From assembly GCF_009762795.1 (NCBI RefSeq), contig NZ_CP046400.1:3139501-3203500 (forward strand): a stretch of DNA of 64,000 nt. Reading direction: 5' to 3'. The notes beneath the pieces were generated by a model. It was not told where the DNA came from and ran no database searches. It worked only from the letters and a program-made list of their open reading frames with translations. The translations under genes were made by a program, and so were the position numbers. The DNA comes from Pseudodesulfovibrio cashew. Its GTDB lineage: Bacteria > Desulfobacterota > Desulfovibrionia > Desulfovibrionales > Desulfovibrionaceae. Shown piece by piece: positions 8,014 to 16,839 of the stretch; position 1 is the stretch's first letter; each line of letters begins with the position of its first letter.

Positions 8014-9555
8014 ATGCTGCTTCCCCTGCCCACTCCCGAAGAAATGATGCTCTGGGACCGCGAGACGATTCAAACCATCGGCATACCCGGCGCGACCCTC
8101 ATGGAGTCAGCCAGCCGCGAAGCCGTGGACGTGCTGCTGGAAGAATACGGCTCAGTGGAAAACGCCGAAATATTCTGTTTCGCAGGCTCGGGCAACAACG
8201 GAGGCGACGCCTTTGCCATGGCCCGTCAACTGGCTGACCTCGGGGCGGACGTCACTGTCTTCCACACCATCGCCAAGAAGCGTTATAGAGGCGAAACCCG
8301 CCAGAACCTCCAATGGGCGCAAAAGCTCGGTGTGCCCCTCAGGCATTTGTCCGCTGTGAACACGGACTCCCTGCCCCAGCCCGACATCATCGTGGACGGC
8401 CTGCTCGGAACCGGACTCCAGGGGCCTCTTCGCGACGATTACCTTACCCTTGTCCGCAGTCTCAACAGGCTCGGCAAAAGGGCCTTTGTCCTGGCTGTAG
8501 ACATTCCGTCCGGCTTGAGTGGGCTAACCGGAGCTCCCCTGCCTGAAGCGGTCGTAGCCGATGCCACGGTCACCTTCCAGGCCCCGAAACTCGGCCTGGC
8601 CATGCCCGGAGCCAACCGGTTCACAGGCATGCTCCATGTTCGGACAATCGGCATCCCCAACCTGGTGCAGGAAAAGAATCCCGCCTCCCACCACCTGATT
8701 ACAGAGGAGGCTCTGGACCGCATCCCGGGTCTTGTCCACGACATGCACAAAGGAACGGCGGGCCACGTTCTCATCGTCGGCGGTTCCATCGGATTGACGG
8801 GAGCGCCGCATCTTGCGGCTCGTGCCGCCCTGCGAAGCGGAGCCGGGTTGGTGACCCTTGCCTGTCCCGCCGGGCTGGCCGATTCCATCAAGCACGGTGC
8901 GCCCGACATCATGACCCTGCCGCTTGGGCAAGGAGATGAATGGACGGCGGATATTGCCAACGACCTCCTTTCTCAAATGGATCGTTTCGACGCTGTGGTT
9001 GTCGGGCCGGGCATAGGCAGGGCCCAAAAAACCGTTGATCTCCTCGAGGATTTTATTGCAAAGTGTCCCGCGCGTACGGTTCTGGATGCTGACGCGCTCT
9101 ACGCCCTGTCGAAATTTCCCGGCAGGATCGCCGAACTTCCGGCGGAGACAATACTCACTCCGCACCCCGGCGAGATGGCCATGCTCTTCGCTTCAGCCAT
9201 TCCGGAAATCCAGGGGGACAGATTGGGGTGCGCTAAACGCTTCACGAAAATGAGCGAGGCAATCCTAGTGCTCAAGGGCGCGGGTACAGTGGTGACCAAC
9301 AAAGACGTCACGGCCATCAGCCCGTTTTCGGAACCCAACCTTTCCGTTGGCGGCTCAGGGGATATCCTGGCCGGAGTCATAGGCTCACTCCTGGCCCGGG
9401 GCGTCACAGCCATTGAAGCGGCCTGCATCGGCGTGTACTGGCACGGCCTTGCCGGACGAATGCTCAGAAAGGACTTTCCGGCAAGGGGCAACTTGGCGAC
9501 GGAGATCGCATCCGCCCTGCCCCTTGCGATTCAACATCATCTAAAGGATATGTGA
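8014..9555 (+). CDS. nnr: Bifunctional NAD(P)H-hydrate epimerase / ADP-dependent dehydratase
   Basis: The product is 513 residues. It repairs hydrated NADH and NADPH, which otherwise poison dehydrogenases. The N-terminal YjeF epimerase domain (about 1-215) has GSGNNGGDAFAMAR. The C-terminal ribokinase-like dehydratase domain (about 225-510) has GTAGHVLIVGGS, VVGPGIG, LTPHPGEMA and the anion-hole GGSGDILAG. It follows acpS closely. Domain order and length match the fused family. The stop overlaps the GTG alternative start of the next gene. Confidence 0.94.
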   Translation: MLLPLPTPEEMMLWDRETIQTIGIPGATLMESASREAVDVLLEEYGSVENAEIFCFAGSGNNGGDAFAMARQLADLGADVTVFHTIAKKRYRGETRQNLQWAQKLGVPLRHLSAVNTDSLPQPDIIVDGLLGTGLQGPLRDDYLTLVRSLNRLGKRAFVLAVDIPSGLSGLTGAPLPEAVVADATVTFQAPKLGLAMPGANRFTGMLHVRTIGIPNLVQEKNPASHHLITEEALDRIPGLVHDMHKGTAGHVLIVGGSIGLTGAPHLAARAALRSGAGLVTLACPAGLADSIKHGAPDIMTLPLGQGDEWTADIANDLLSQMDRFDAVVVGPGIGRAQKTVDLLEDFIAKCPARTVLDADALYALSKFPGRIAELPAETILTPHPGEMAMLFASAIPEIQGDRLGCAKRFTKMSEAILVLKGAGTVVTNKDVTAISPFSEPNLSVGGSGDILAGVIGSLLARGVTAIEAACIGVYWHGLAGRMLRKDFPARGNLATEIASALPLAIQHHLKDM

Positions 9556-9557
9556 AC

Positions 9558-10007
9558 ATGCTGAAGGCAAAAGACATCATGACCACCGACTGCATCACCC
9601 TGACGCCGGACACCGACATCATGACCGCCGCCAAAACCCTGCTCGAAAACAAGATCAACGGCGCGCCCGTGGTCGAGGACGGCCAGGTCGTCGGCGTACT
9701 TTGCCAATCAGACCTGGTGGCCCAGCAGAAAAAAATCACTCTCCCTTCTTTCTTCACCCTTCTGGACGGCGTGTTCCCGATATCCTCTCACGACGAGTTG
9801 GAAAAGGAGATGTCCAAAATCGCAGCACTCAAGGTGGGTGAGGCCATGACCCCGGCGCCGACCTTCGTCACTCCGGACACATCCATCGAAGACGTCGCCA
9901 CTCTCATGGCCAACGAAAAGCTCTACACCCTGCCTGTGATCATGGACAAAACGCTTGTGGGCGTGGTCGGCAAGGAAGATATCCTCAAGACGCTGCTCAA
10001 GGACTGA
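9558..10007 (+). CDS. Two-CBS-domain protein
   Basis: The product is 149 residues and consists only of two CBS domains, with no catalytic partner. The first begins with KAKDIMTTDCITLTPDTDI and the second with VGEAMTPAPTFVTPDTSI. Such modules bind adenosyl ligands such as AMP, ATP or S-adenosylmethionine and regulate partners. The ATG at 9558 is 9 nt after AGGA and is preferred to the GTG at 9552. It is embedded in the pdxJ-to-cimA operon; the target protein is unknown. Confidence 0.88.
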   Translation: MLKAKDIMTTDCITLTPDTDIMTAAKTLLENKINGAPVVEDGQVVGVLCQSDLVAQQKKITLPSFFTLLDGVFPISSHDELEKEMSKIAALKVGEAMTPAPTFVTPDTSIEDVATLMANEKLYTLPVIMDKTLVGVVGKEDILKTLLKD

Positions 10008-10016
10008 TCCGCTGCC

Positions 10017-10502
10017 GTGGACGTAAGACTTCACCTGGAGGATACCCAAGCCACGCTGGCGCTGGGTGCCGAATTGGCGAAAAAACTGGCTAAATATGCC
10101 AATCCGCCCGCTTTGCTCTTGCAAGGCGACCTCGGTTCAGGCAAAACCACGTTGGTCAGGGGCCTGGTCGAGTCCCTGCCAGGCGCGGACCAGGCCGAGG
10201 TTTCGAGCCCCAGCTTCAATATTTTCAACCTCTACCCTACCGTCCCGCCCGTGGCTCATTTCGATCTCTATCGGTTGGAGGGGATGCCTCCGGACGATGC
10301 TCTTTTTGAGCACCTTGATGATCCCGGGACACTGACCGTGGTGGAATGGATACAGTTTCTCGACCGGAGCGAATGGCCTGAAAAAGCCCTCTTCCTCGAA
10401 TGGACTCCGTCCGAAAACGGACGCGACGTAACGATACACGCCTTCGGGGAAACGGCTCTACATATAGCCCGATCCTTAGCGGATCACTTCACACTCAAGT
10501 AG
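10017..10502 (+). CDS. tsaE: tRNA t6A37 biosynthesis ATPase TsaE
   Basis: The product is 161 residues. TsaE assists TsaB/TsaD in threonylcarbamoylation of A37 in ANN-decoding tRNAs. Walker A GDLGSGKTT spans residues 37-45. The family motifs SPSFNIFNLYP, HFDLYRLEG and VVEWIQFL are present. Initiation is at GTG, 9 nt after the CBS gene stop. The weak ribosome binding site suggests coupling to the gene before it. Confidence 0.95.
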   Translation: MDVRLHLEDTQATLALGAELAKKLAKYANPPALLLQGDLGSGKTTLVRGLVESLPGADQAEVSSPSFNIFNLYPTVPPVAHFDLYRLEGMPPDDALFEHLDDPGTLTVVEWIQFLDRSEWPEKALFLEWTPSENGRDVTIHAFGETALHIARSLADHFTLK

Positions 10503-10514
10503 AACAGAGCTAAC

Positions 10515-11753
10515 ATGAACATCGTCGTACAGAAATTCGGTGGAACATCCGTGCGCAACCTGGAATGCCAACGCCAGGTCATGCAGAAGGTCCTTCGTCC
10601 CTATCGCGAGGGCAACAAGGTCATTGTGGTCCTGTCGGCCATGGCCGGTGAAACCAACCGGCTTCTTGAACTGGCCAATCAGTGGTCGGATTCTCCCGAC
10701 CCCGCAGAAATGGACTCCATGGTCTCCACGGGCGAACAGATTTCCTGCGCCCTTTTTACCATGCTGCTAAAACAACAGGGCGTCAAAGCACGCTCCCTGC
10801 TTGGATTCCAGGCCCCTATCAAAACCGACGACTGTTTTGGCAAAGCCCGCATCAGAAGCATCGACGACACCCGACTCAAGGAGCTTCTCGAGGAGTATGA
10901 TGTTCTGGTCATGGCCGGTTTCCAGGGCTGCGACGACGAAATGCGCATCACCACCCTGGGCCGAGGAGGCTCGGACACCTCTGCCGTGGCTCTGGCCGCA
11001 GCGGTCAAGGCCGACGTCTGTGAAATCTACACCGACGTCCCAGGAGTCTTCACCACCGATCCGAACATGTGCACGGATGCGCGCAAGATAGACCGCGTCG
11101 CCTACGATGAGATGCTGGAGATGGCCAGCATGGGCGCCAAAGTGCTCCAGATCCGCTCCGTCGAATTCGCCAAGAAATATAATGTAACCGTTCACGTCCG
11201 CTCCACCTTTTCCGACGAGCCGGGCACCATAGTCACGCAGGAGGATGAAACCATGGAATCCGTTCTCGTTTCCGGTATCGCTTACGACAAGGACCAGGCC
11301 CAGATCACGCTGGTGCACGTCAAGGACACCCCCGGCATCTCCGCCCAGATTTTTTCCCCCCTTGCCGAAAAGAAAATCCTCGTTGACATGATCGTACAGA
11401 ATCCGAGCAAGGACGGCGTCACGGATATGACTTTCACCGTGCCCCGCGCCGATGTGGACCAGACCATCAAGACCCTGGAAAAACTCCAATACGAAATCGG
11501 TTACGAACAGCTAACATCAAACCTAAATGTCTCAAAAGTCTCGATTATCGGCGTCGGCATGCGTAACCACTCCGGAGTCGCGTCTCACGCGTTCCAAGCG
11601 CTTGCCGATGAGAATATCAACATCCTGATGATCAGCACGTCCGAGATCAAGGTCACCTGCCTGATCGACGACAAATACACCGAACTTGCGGTGCGGACAC
11701 TTCACAAGGCCTTCAAACTTGAAGAAGGCCAACATGTAATAGAGACATCATGA
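10515..11753 (+). CDS. lysC: Aspartate kinase
   Basis: The product is 412 residues, the single-function class of about 400. It phosphorylates aspartate to open the lysine, threonine, methionine and diaminopimelate pathways. The kinase domain (1-245) has VQKFGGTSV at the N-terminus, TTLGRGGSDTSAVALA and EIYTDVPGVFTTDP. Two ACT domains follow from about residue 265 (DTPGISAQIFSPLAE and IIGVGMRNHSGVASHAFQAL), consistent with feedback inhibition by lysine or threonine. The stop overlaps cimA by 4 nt. Confidence 0.96.
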   Translation: MNIVVQKFGGTSVRNLECQRQVMQKVLRPYREGNKVIVVLSAMAGETNRLLELANQWSDSPDPAEMDSMVSTGEQISCALFTMLLKQQGVKARSLLGFQAPIKTDDCFGKARIRSIDDTRLKELLEEYDVLVMAGFQGCDDEMRITTLGRGGSDTSAVALAAAVKADVCEIYTDVPGVFTTDPNMCTDARKIDRVAYDEMLEMASMGAKVLQIRSVEFAKKYNVTVHVRSTFSDEPGTIVTQEDETMESVLVSGIAYDKDQAQITLVHVKDTPGISAQIFSPLAEKKILVDMIVQNPSKDGVTDMTFTVPRADVDQTIKTLEKLQYEIGYEQLTSNLNVSKVSIIGVGMRNHSGVASHAFQALADENINILMISTSEIKVTCLIDDKYTELAVRTLHKAFKLEEGQHVIETS

Positions 11754-13348
11754 GACAAATAAGCATATATGATACCACGTTGCGCGACGGCGCTCAGGCA
11801 GAGGAACTCAATCTGACCAGCGATGACAAGTTGCGCATCGCCCACAAGCTCGACGAGCTGGGCATTCATTACATAGAAGCCGGCTGGCCCGGCTCGAACC
11901 CCACGGACAAGAGGTTCTTCGAACAGATAAAAGGACACGTCCTAACGAACGCGAAGCTGGCGGCCTTTGGCTCCACCCATCTGGCCAAGACAACGCCGGA
12001 GAACGACCCCAACCTGGCTGCCCTGCTGGAGGCGGAGACTCCGGTCATCACCATCTTCGGCAAGACCTGGGATCTGCATGCCACTACGGCGCTGGGAATC
12101 TCCCTGGAGCGCAACCTTGAGTTGATCGCAAACAGCGTCGGCTACCTGAAAGCTCGGGTGGACGAAGTCTTCTTCGACGCCGAACACTTCTTCGACGGCT
12201 TCAAGAACAACCCGGAATACGCCCTCCTGGCCCTTCGCACCGCATATGAAGCCGGTGCGGACCGCCTGATTCTCTGCGATACCAACGGTGGGAGCATGCC
12301 CTTCGAGGTTGCCAAGGCCATGGAAGCGGTGACGAAGTCACTGCCGGATGCCGAGTTCGGTATCCACGCCCACAACGACTCCGAGGCTGCCGTGGCCAAT
12401 TCGATTGAGGCCGTCCGCCTGGGCGCAAGCCAGGTCCAGGGCACCATCAACGGCTACGGAGAACGTTGCGGCAATGCCAACCTCTGCTCGGTCATTCCCA
12501 ACCTGGAACTCAAAATGGGGATGAAGACCATCGGCAAGGAGAATATGGAACGGCTCATGGTCACCTCGCACTTCGTAAGCGAGACGGCGAACCTGCGGCC
12601 GTTCATGCGCCAACCTTTTGTCGGAGTCTCAGCCTTCGCGCACAAGGGCGGTGTCCATGTCTCGGCCATCCTGAAGGACGCCAAGACATACGAACACATC
12701 GTGCCTGAAACCGTTGGCAACAAACAGCGAGTACTGCTTTCCGACCAGGCCGGTCAATCCAACATCCTGTTCAAGGCCGAGGAGCTCGGTTACGACCTGA
12801 AGAAGGGTGACCCCACGGTCAACCGACTCCTTAAGGACCTCAAGCTCAAGGAGAGCATGGGTTACGAATACTCCGTTGCCGACGCCTCTTTTGAGCTGCT
12901 CCTGCTCAAAGCCTTGGGCAAACCCTTGAACTACTTCCACTTCAGAAACTTTTTTGTGGTGGACGCCAAGCGTGAGGAAGACCCGGAACCGTTCACCGAG
13001 GCAACCGTCATCGTAGACGTCAAAGGCCAGGTCGAACATACTGCGGCCACCGGCATGGGACCGGTCAACGCCTTGGACCGAGCGCTACGCAAGGGGTTGG
13101 AGCGGTTCTACCCCAACCTGCGTGAAATGCGCCTGCTGGACTTCAAGGTCCGCGTCCTTTCCGGAGCCGTGCGCGACACGGGTGGCACCGCCTCCTTTGT
13201 CCGTGTCCTGATCGAATCGGGAGACAAGAAGGAACGGTGGACCACAATGGGCGTCTCGCACAATATCATCGAAGCCTCCTGGCAGGCTGTGGTTGACGCG
13301 ATCAATTACAAACTATTCCGGGATGATCAACGCGATTCCGCTGAGTAA
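11750..13348 (+). CDS. cimA: (R)-citramalate synthase
   Basis: The product is 532 residues. It condenses pyruvate with acetyl-CoA to citramalate, the threonine-independent entry into isoleucine synthesis. The HMGL-like domain begins with YDTTLRDGAQAEELNLT. It includes the metal-binding GIHAHNDSEAAVANS and NGYGERCGNANL, and an HKGGVHVSA segment. A C-terminal LeuA dimer/regulatory domain follows from about residue 400. The length and the AQAEE signature fit the CimA branch rather than 2-isopropylmalate synthase or homocitrate synthase. It is translationally coupled to lysC (ATGA), and ilvBNC lies 27 kb away in the same window. Confidence 0.9.
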   Translation: MRQISIYDTTLRDGAQAEELNLTSDDKLRIAHKLDELGIHYIEAGWPGSNPTDKRFFEQIKGHVLTNAKLAAFGSTHLAKTTPENDPNLAALLEAETPVITIFGKTWDLHATTALGISLERNLELIANSVGYLKARVDEVFFDAEHFFDGFKNNPEYALLALRTAYEAGADRLILCDTNGGSMPFEVAKAMEAVTKSLPDAEFGIHAHNDSEAAVANSIEAVRLGASQVQGTINGYGERCGNANLCSVIPNLELKMGMKTIGKENMERLMVTSHFVSETANLRPFMRQPFVGVSAFAHKGGVHVSAILKDAKTYEHIVPETVGNKQRVLLSDQAGQSNILFKAEELGYDLKKGDPTVNRLLKDLKLKESMGYEYSVADASFELLLLKALGKPLNYFHFRNFFVVDAKREEDPEPFTEATVIVDVKGQVEHTAATGMGPVNALDRALRKGLERFYPNLREMRLLDFKVRVLSGAVRDTGGTASFVRVLIESGDKKERWTTMGVSHNIIEASWQAVVDAINYKLFRDDQRDSAE

Positions 13349-13369
13349 TACTCCCCCTCAAAAAAAGAA

Positions 13370-13405
13370 AAAAGGCCGGACAACCAACAGGTTGTCCGGC
13401 CTTTT
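13370..13405. terminator. Bidirectional terminator between cimA and the HDOD gene
   Basis: A perfect 16-bp stem with an AACA loop, A-rich on the left and T-rich on the right, lies between convergent stops. Confidence 0.9.
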
Positions 13406-13419
13406 CCTTCCTTTTCTAG

Positions 13420-14643
13420 TCAACGCTTCATCTCCGGCAATTGCCTGACCGCCCAGGTGGCCGCTTGCATGTACTGTGTCGCCACGTCCAGCAAACAGAC
13501 CCCATACCTTTCAAGAAAGGCATTGGCCTCACCGGTTCGTCCTGTTTCGACCGCCATAAGCATGGCGAGCCACTGGCCATACTCGTTGTCCGCACCACAC
13601 AGGCCTTCCTTGATGTCCCTCTCTAGCGGCAGGCCATCAACAGCCTTCTCCATGGGATAATTCAACAAGGCATCAAGCTTGGAAAACAGGCCAAGCATGA
13701 ACAGGGTGCTGGAAGAATGCGAGATTGACTTCAGCGAATCTCCAAGTTTGGACAGAAAACGAGCCCGCTGCAAAGCCATATACGCCAATTCCTCCCCAGC
13801 GGAGGTTGTGTCCAGGTCGGTCATAACCACCACGGTCGCCCAACGCCGTAATTCATCCAATCCAAGCAGGGAGATGGCCTGCTGAATGGACCGAATCTCG
13901 CGTATCAAACCGAATGAAGCAGAATTGATGTACTTAAGTATTCTATAGCTAAGCGAAATATCAGTAGAAATTATGGAGACCAGTTCATCCAGCTCACAAG
14001 CCGGATTATTCAACTCCCTAAGCAATTGCAGCTTGGCTATGGAACTGGCAGAAAGCCTGTCGTCATCTCGTTTCTGTGGCTTGGTAAAAAAGGATCCCTG
14101 AAAATAATCGAAGCCCAGCGCGCGTGTTCCCTCGAATGCTTCCCAGGAGTCGACGCCGGTTCCCATTATCACGCAGTCCAAATCCTTGTATTTCTGCCTG
14201 AGCTGAACAATCTCCGGCGGCGTCTTTCCCTTGAGAGAGACCTTAATGATGTCATATTTCCCCACCATCTCGGCAGGAACCGTCCCTCCGTTTTCCAGGG
14301 CAACACCCGCTCCCCGCTCGTGCAGGCAATCTGCAAATCCGGCGCATCGAGAAGAGCAAACTGCTTCACTGCATATGCCGAAGACACAATTCCCCATTTC
14401 CATAGGCAGGGACGCGACGTCCAACAATCTGTCGCTGCCCAGATTCAAGAAGAGCTTTCTTCCGCTTCCCAAATCGGAGCAAATTGCAGCCATGGCGGCC
14501 AACCGTCCTGAAATCAGACCAGATAGGTCTTCCTCCAACGAATCCTCCGCAACCAGTTCATACCCCCAGACGGCTTTGTCCCTGTCGAAAATCGGCTGAC
14601 GAACCAACAGGGGCAAATCACCTTGAACAGGATTCTCATCCAT
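13420..14643 (-). CDS. HDOD-domain signalling protein with degenerate EAL-like N-terminus
   Basis: The product is 407 residues with the YuxH/CdgJ-like layout. An N-terminal EAL-derived region (about 10-200) starts with VRQPIFDRDKAVWGYELV, but the catalytic EAL triplet and metal ligands of active c-di-GMP phosphodiesterases are not visible. An HDOD domain follows (about 200-390; LDELVSIISTDISLSYRILKY), with QQAISLLGLDELRRW. Known relatives act in motility or c-di-GMP networks without catalysing turnover. GGTGGAGC precedes the ATG. It is a single-gene unit, and its partner is unknown. Confidence 0.85.
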   Translation of the reverse strand: MDENPVQGDLPLLVRQPIFDRDKAVWGYELVAEDSLEEDLSGLISGRLAAMAAICSDLGSGRKLFLNLGSDRLLDVASLPMEMGNCVFGICSEAVCSSRCAGFADCLHERGAGVALENGGTVPAEMVGKYDIIKVSLKGKTPPEIVQLRQKYKDLDCVIMGTGVDSWEAFEGTRALGFDYFQGSFFTKPQKRDDDRLSASSIAKLQLLRELNNPACELDELVSIISTDISLSYRILKYINSASFGLIREIRSIQQAISLLGLDELRRWATVVVMTDLDTTSAGEELAYMALQRARFLSKLGDSLKSISHSSSTLFMLGLFSKLDALLNYPMEKAVDGLPLERDIKEGLCGADNEYGQWLAMLMAVETGRTGEANAFLERYGVCLLDVATQYMQAATWAVRQLPEMKR

Positions 14644-14878
14644 TGCTCCACCTCTCCCTTTTCACTCAGTCCTCCCCAAAACGGACCTTGTGAACAAATG
14701 AACACAATTTTTCCATTCTTTCTAGTACGAAAAAGAAACCGCAGTGTAAAGTGGTAAAATCGGATTAAACACATCTTAATATAGACGATGAAGCCGTGCC
14801 GACATCAAGACTGCTCTGATGAGCACAAAAAAAGGCCGCCCCTGATCAGGAGCGGCCTTGAACTTCTTGGCCCGGCGC
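14644..14878. other. Intergenic region upstream of the HDOD gene
   Basis: About 235 bp, AT-rich near the HDOD start. On the minus strand TTTACA, 17 nt, TACTAG is a weak promoter candidate. The distal end holds the gap terminator. No coding sequence is evident. Confidence 0.3.
14832..14859 (-). terminator. Intrinsic terminator of gap
   Basis: An 8-bp GC-rich outer stem and a 5-bp inner stem are separated by one mismatch. On the minus strand eight T residues follow. It lies 20 nt after the gap stop. Confidence 0.85.
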
Positions 14879-15862
14879 CTACATCATGCCCGCGACCTTG
14901 CGAGTCAGTCGCAGCAGCTGGTTGGTGAAACCGGCTTCGTTGTCATACCAAATGATCAATTTGAGCTGGGTGCCGCCCATGACACGGGTCAGACCGCTAT
15001 CGACCACTCCGCCGAAGGTGGAGCCCATGAAGTCCACGGACACCAGGGGTTCCTCGGTATAGCCCATGGAATCATTGGCCGCGGCCTTGAGCGCGGCGTT
15101 AACTTCCTCAGCGGTGGCCGACTTTTCCAGTTCGCAGACAAGGTCGACCAGGGAGACGTTGGGGGTGGGCACACGAATGGCCATTCCATCCAGAACGCCG
15201 TTGAGCTCAGGAATGACCAACCCCACGGCCTTGGCCGCACCGGTCGTGGTGGGCACCATGTTCACGGCACAGGCTCGGGCTCGACGGATGTCCTTGTGAG
15301 AACCGTCCAGGATACGCTGGCTCATGGTGTAGGAGTGCACGGTGGTCATGATGCCGTGCTTGATGCCGTAAAGATCGTTCACGACCTTGGCAACGGGAGC
15401 CAGGCAGTTGGTGGTGCAGGAGGCGTTGGAAATGATCTTGTGCTCGGGTTTGAGCAATTCGTCGTTGACCGACATAACCACGGTGATGTCCGGCTCCTTG
15501 CCGGGCGCGGAGATGATCACCCTTTTAGCGCCACAGGCCAGGTGTTTCTCACAACTGGCCCGGTCGGTGAACTTTCCGGTGGTCTCGATGACCAGATCGC
15601 AGCCAAGGTCGCCCCAAGTCCATTCACCGGGCGCGTTGCGGGTCACTGTGACGGACTGGCCATTCATCTTGAACCCGGTCTCCGTCGGCTCAACATCGAG
15701 AAAACGGCCGTGCACGGAGTCGTACTTGAGCAGGTGCGCCAAATCTTCATTGGATGCGCGGGCGTTGACCGCCACCAGTTCCAGGTCTTTCTCATCAGCG
15801 AGCAAGCGCGCGAGATACCGTCCGATTCGTCCAAACCCGTTCAAGCCTATCTTCGTTGCCAT
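14879..15862 (-). CDS. gap: Glyceraldehyde-3-phosphate dehydrogenase, altered cofactor site
   Basis: The product is 327 residues. It interconverts glyceraldehyde 3-phosphate and 1,3-bisphosphoglycerate. GFGRIGR is at 9-15 and the catalytic Cys149 and His176 are in SCTTNC and VHSYT. Three positions depart from the classical NAD-dependent enzyme: the Asp after VN that binds the adenosine ribose is Ala34; the SYTND segment reads SYTMS (177-181); and the WYDNEWGY segment reads WYDNEAGF. The first change resembles NADP-accepting GapB-type enzymes. A very strong GGAAGGAGG precedes the ATG. It lies downstream of surE in the same direction. Confidence 0.93.
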   Translation of the reverse strand: MATKIGLNGFGRIGRYLARLLADEKDLELVAVNARASNEDLAHLLKYDSVHGRFLDVEPTETGFKMNGQSVTVTRNAPGEWTWGDLGCDLVIETTGKFTDRASCEKHLACGAKRVIISAPGKEPDITVVMSVNDELLKPEHKIISNASCTTNCLAPVAKVVNDLYGIKHGIMTTVHSYTMSQRILDGSHKDIRRARACAVNMVPTTTGAAKAVGLVIPELNGVLDGMAIRVPTPNVSLVDLVCELEKSATAEEVNAALKAAANDSMGYTEEPLVSVDFMGSTFGGVVDSGLTRVMGGTQLKLIIWYDNEAGFTNQLLRLTRKVAGMM

Positions 15863-15955
15863 GGCAGTTCCTCCTTCCCTGGCGTGTTGTTACAATCGTT
15901 GGAAATGACAGAATACTTGAGACAATACGCTTTCGATCTTTTTTTCGTCAACCAA

Positions 15956-16708
15956 TCAGCCAAGCTCACCGGCCAGAAGCCCAAGGGTCTCCCGATCCGT
16001 GAAGTCGAACCGCAGCGGGGTTAGGGTGACGTGTCCATCCGTAAGCAGCGCCCTGTCACGGTCCGGGCTGATCCGCTCTGGCGGTATTGCCCCGCACAAC
16101 CAGTAATAAGCATGCCCACGCGGGTCCTCCCGGGTGTCATACCAATCCCTGTACGAAGCGCGCGTATGCGGACAAACGACCAATTCCTTGGCCTCTTCGA
16201 TGGGACAATCCGGGAAATTAAGATTGACCACGGTCTTGGGCGGCAGGGAACCCCAGGGAATTCTCGGGATCAGGTCCACGCAATAACGGGCCTGTCCGCT
16301 CAAATCACCCGGGCTGAAGCTGTCCATGGAAACGGCCATGGACGGAATCTCCATGAGCGCCCCTTCGGTTGCAGCCGAGACCGTACCGGAGTAAAGGATG
16401 TCCACCCCAACGTTGGCCCCGGCGTTAATGCCGGACAACACCAGGTCGGGAGCGTCATCCAGAAGCGTGGACAGGGCCAGCTTGACGCAATCCACTGGCG
16501 TACCGTAAACACCCTGCCCCACAAAGCCGTCCTCCCGGAAGGTCTTTACTTTAACAGGCATGGACAGGGTCACGGCGTGCCCCACTGCCGATTGTTCAGT
16601 GACAGGAGCCACAACCCGGACCTCGTGTCCGGCCTCCTTCAGAGCAAAATAGAGCGCCCGCAGGCCCACGGCCTGGATACCGTCGTCGTTGGCGAGAAGA
16701 ATCTTCAT
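15956..16708 (-). CDS. surE: 5'/3'-nucleotidase SurE
   Basis: The product is 250 residues, the usual SurE length. It is a metal-dependent phosphatase acting on nucleoside monophosphates under stress. The start at 16708 (MKILLANDDG) is supported by GGAAGG upstream; an in-frame start at 16756 adds 16 unlikely residues. The metal-binding NDDG is at 7-10, followed by SAVGHAVT and SGINAGANVG. It precedes gap with a 93-nt gap, so the two may be co-transcribed. Confidence 0.95.
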   Translation of the reverse strand: MKILLANDDGIQAVGLRALYFALKEAGHEVRVVAPVTEQSAVGHAVTLSMPVKVKTFREDGFVGQGVYGTPVDCVKLALSTLLDDAPDLVLSGINAGANVGVDILYSGTVSAATEGALMEIPSMAVSMDSFSPGDLSGQARYCVDLIPRIPWGSLPPKTVVNLNFPDCPIEEAKELVVCPHTRASYRDWYDTREDPRGHAYYWLCGAIPPERISPDRDRALLTDGHVTLTPLRFDFTDRETLGLLAGELG

Positions 16709-16728
16709 GAAGCCTTCCGTTGTTCGAT

Positions 16729-16757
16729 TTGACAATCCAAGTGAAATCAGGTTCATA
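16729..16757 (+). promoter_or_regulatory. Candidate sigma-70 promoter for the yhaM-like/tmk unit
   Basis: A perfect -35 TTGACA (16729-16734) is followed after 18-19 nt by TCATAAC, a near -10. It is about 85 nt upstream of the plus-strand ATG at 16840, in the divergent region with surE. The spacer is slightly long. Confidence 0.35.
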
Positions 16758-16839
16758 ACCCTGAAGCGGGCAAAAGCGCCCGCACGCGCCGCCCCTTTGC
16801 GGAAAACCGTTAGGGGCGAGGTACCTCAACACAAGAAAG

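Noticed and set aside
14858-16024. 388-codon plus-strand frame opposite gap and surE
   Set aside because: Antisense shadow of two well-recognised genes with low-complexity composition (Gly/His/Val rich).
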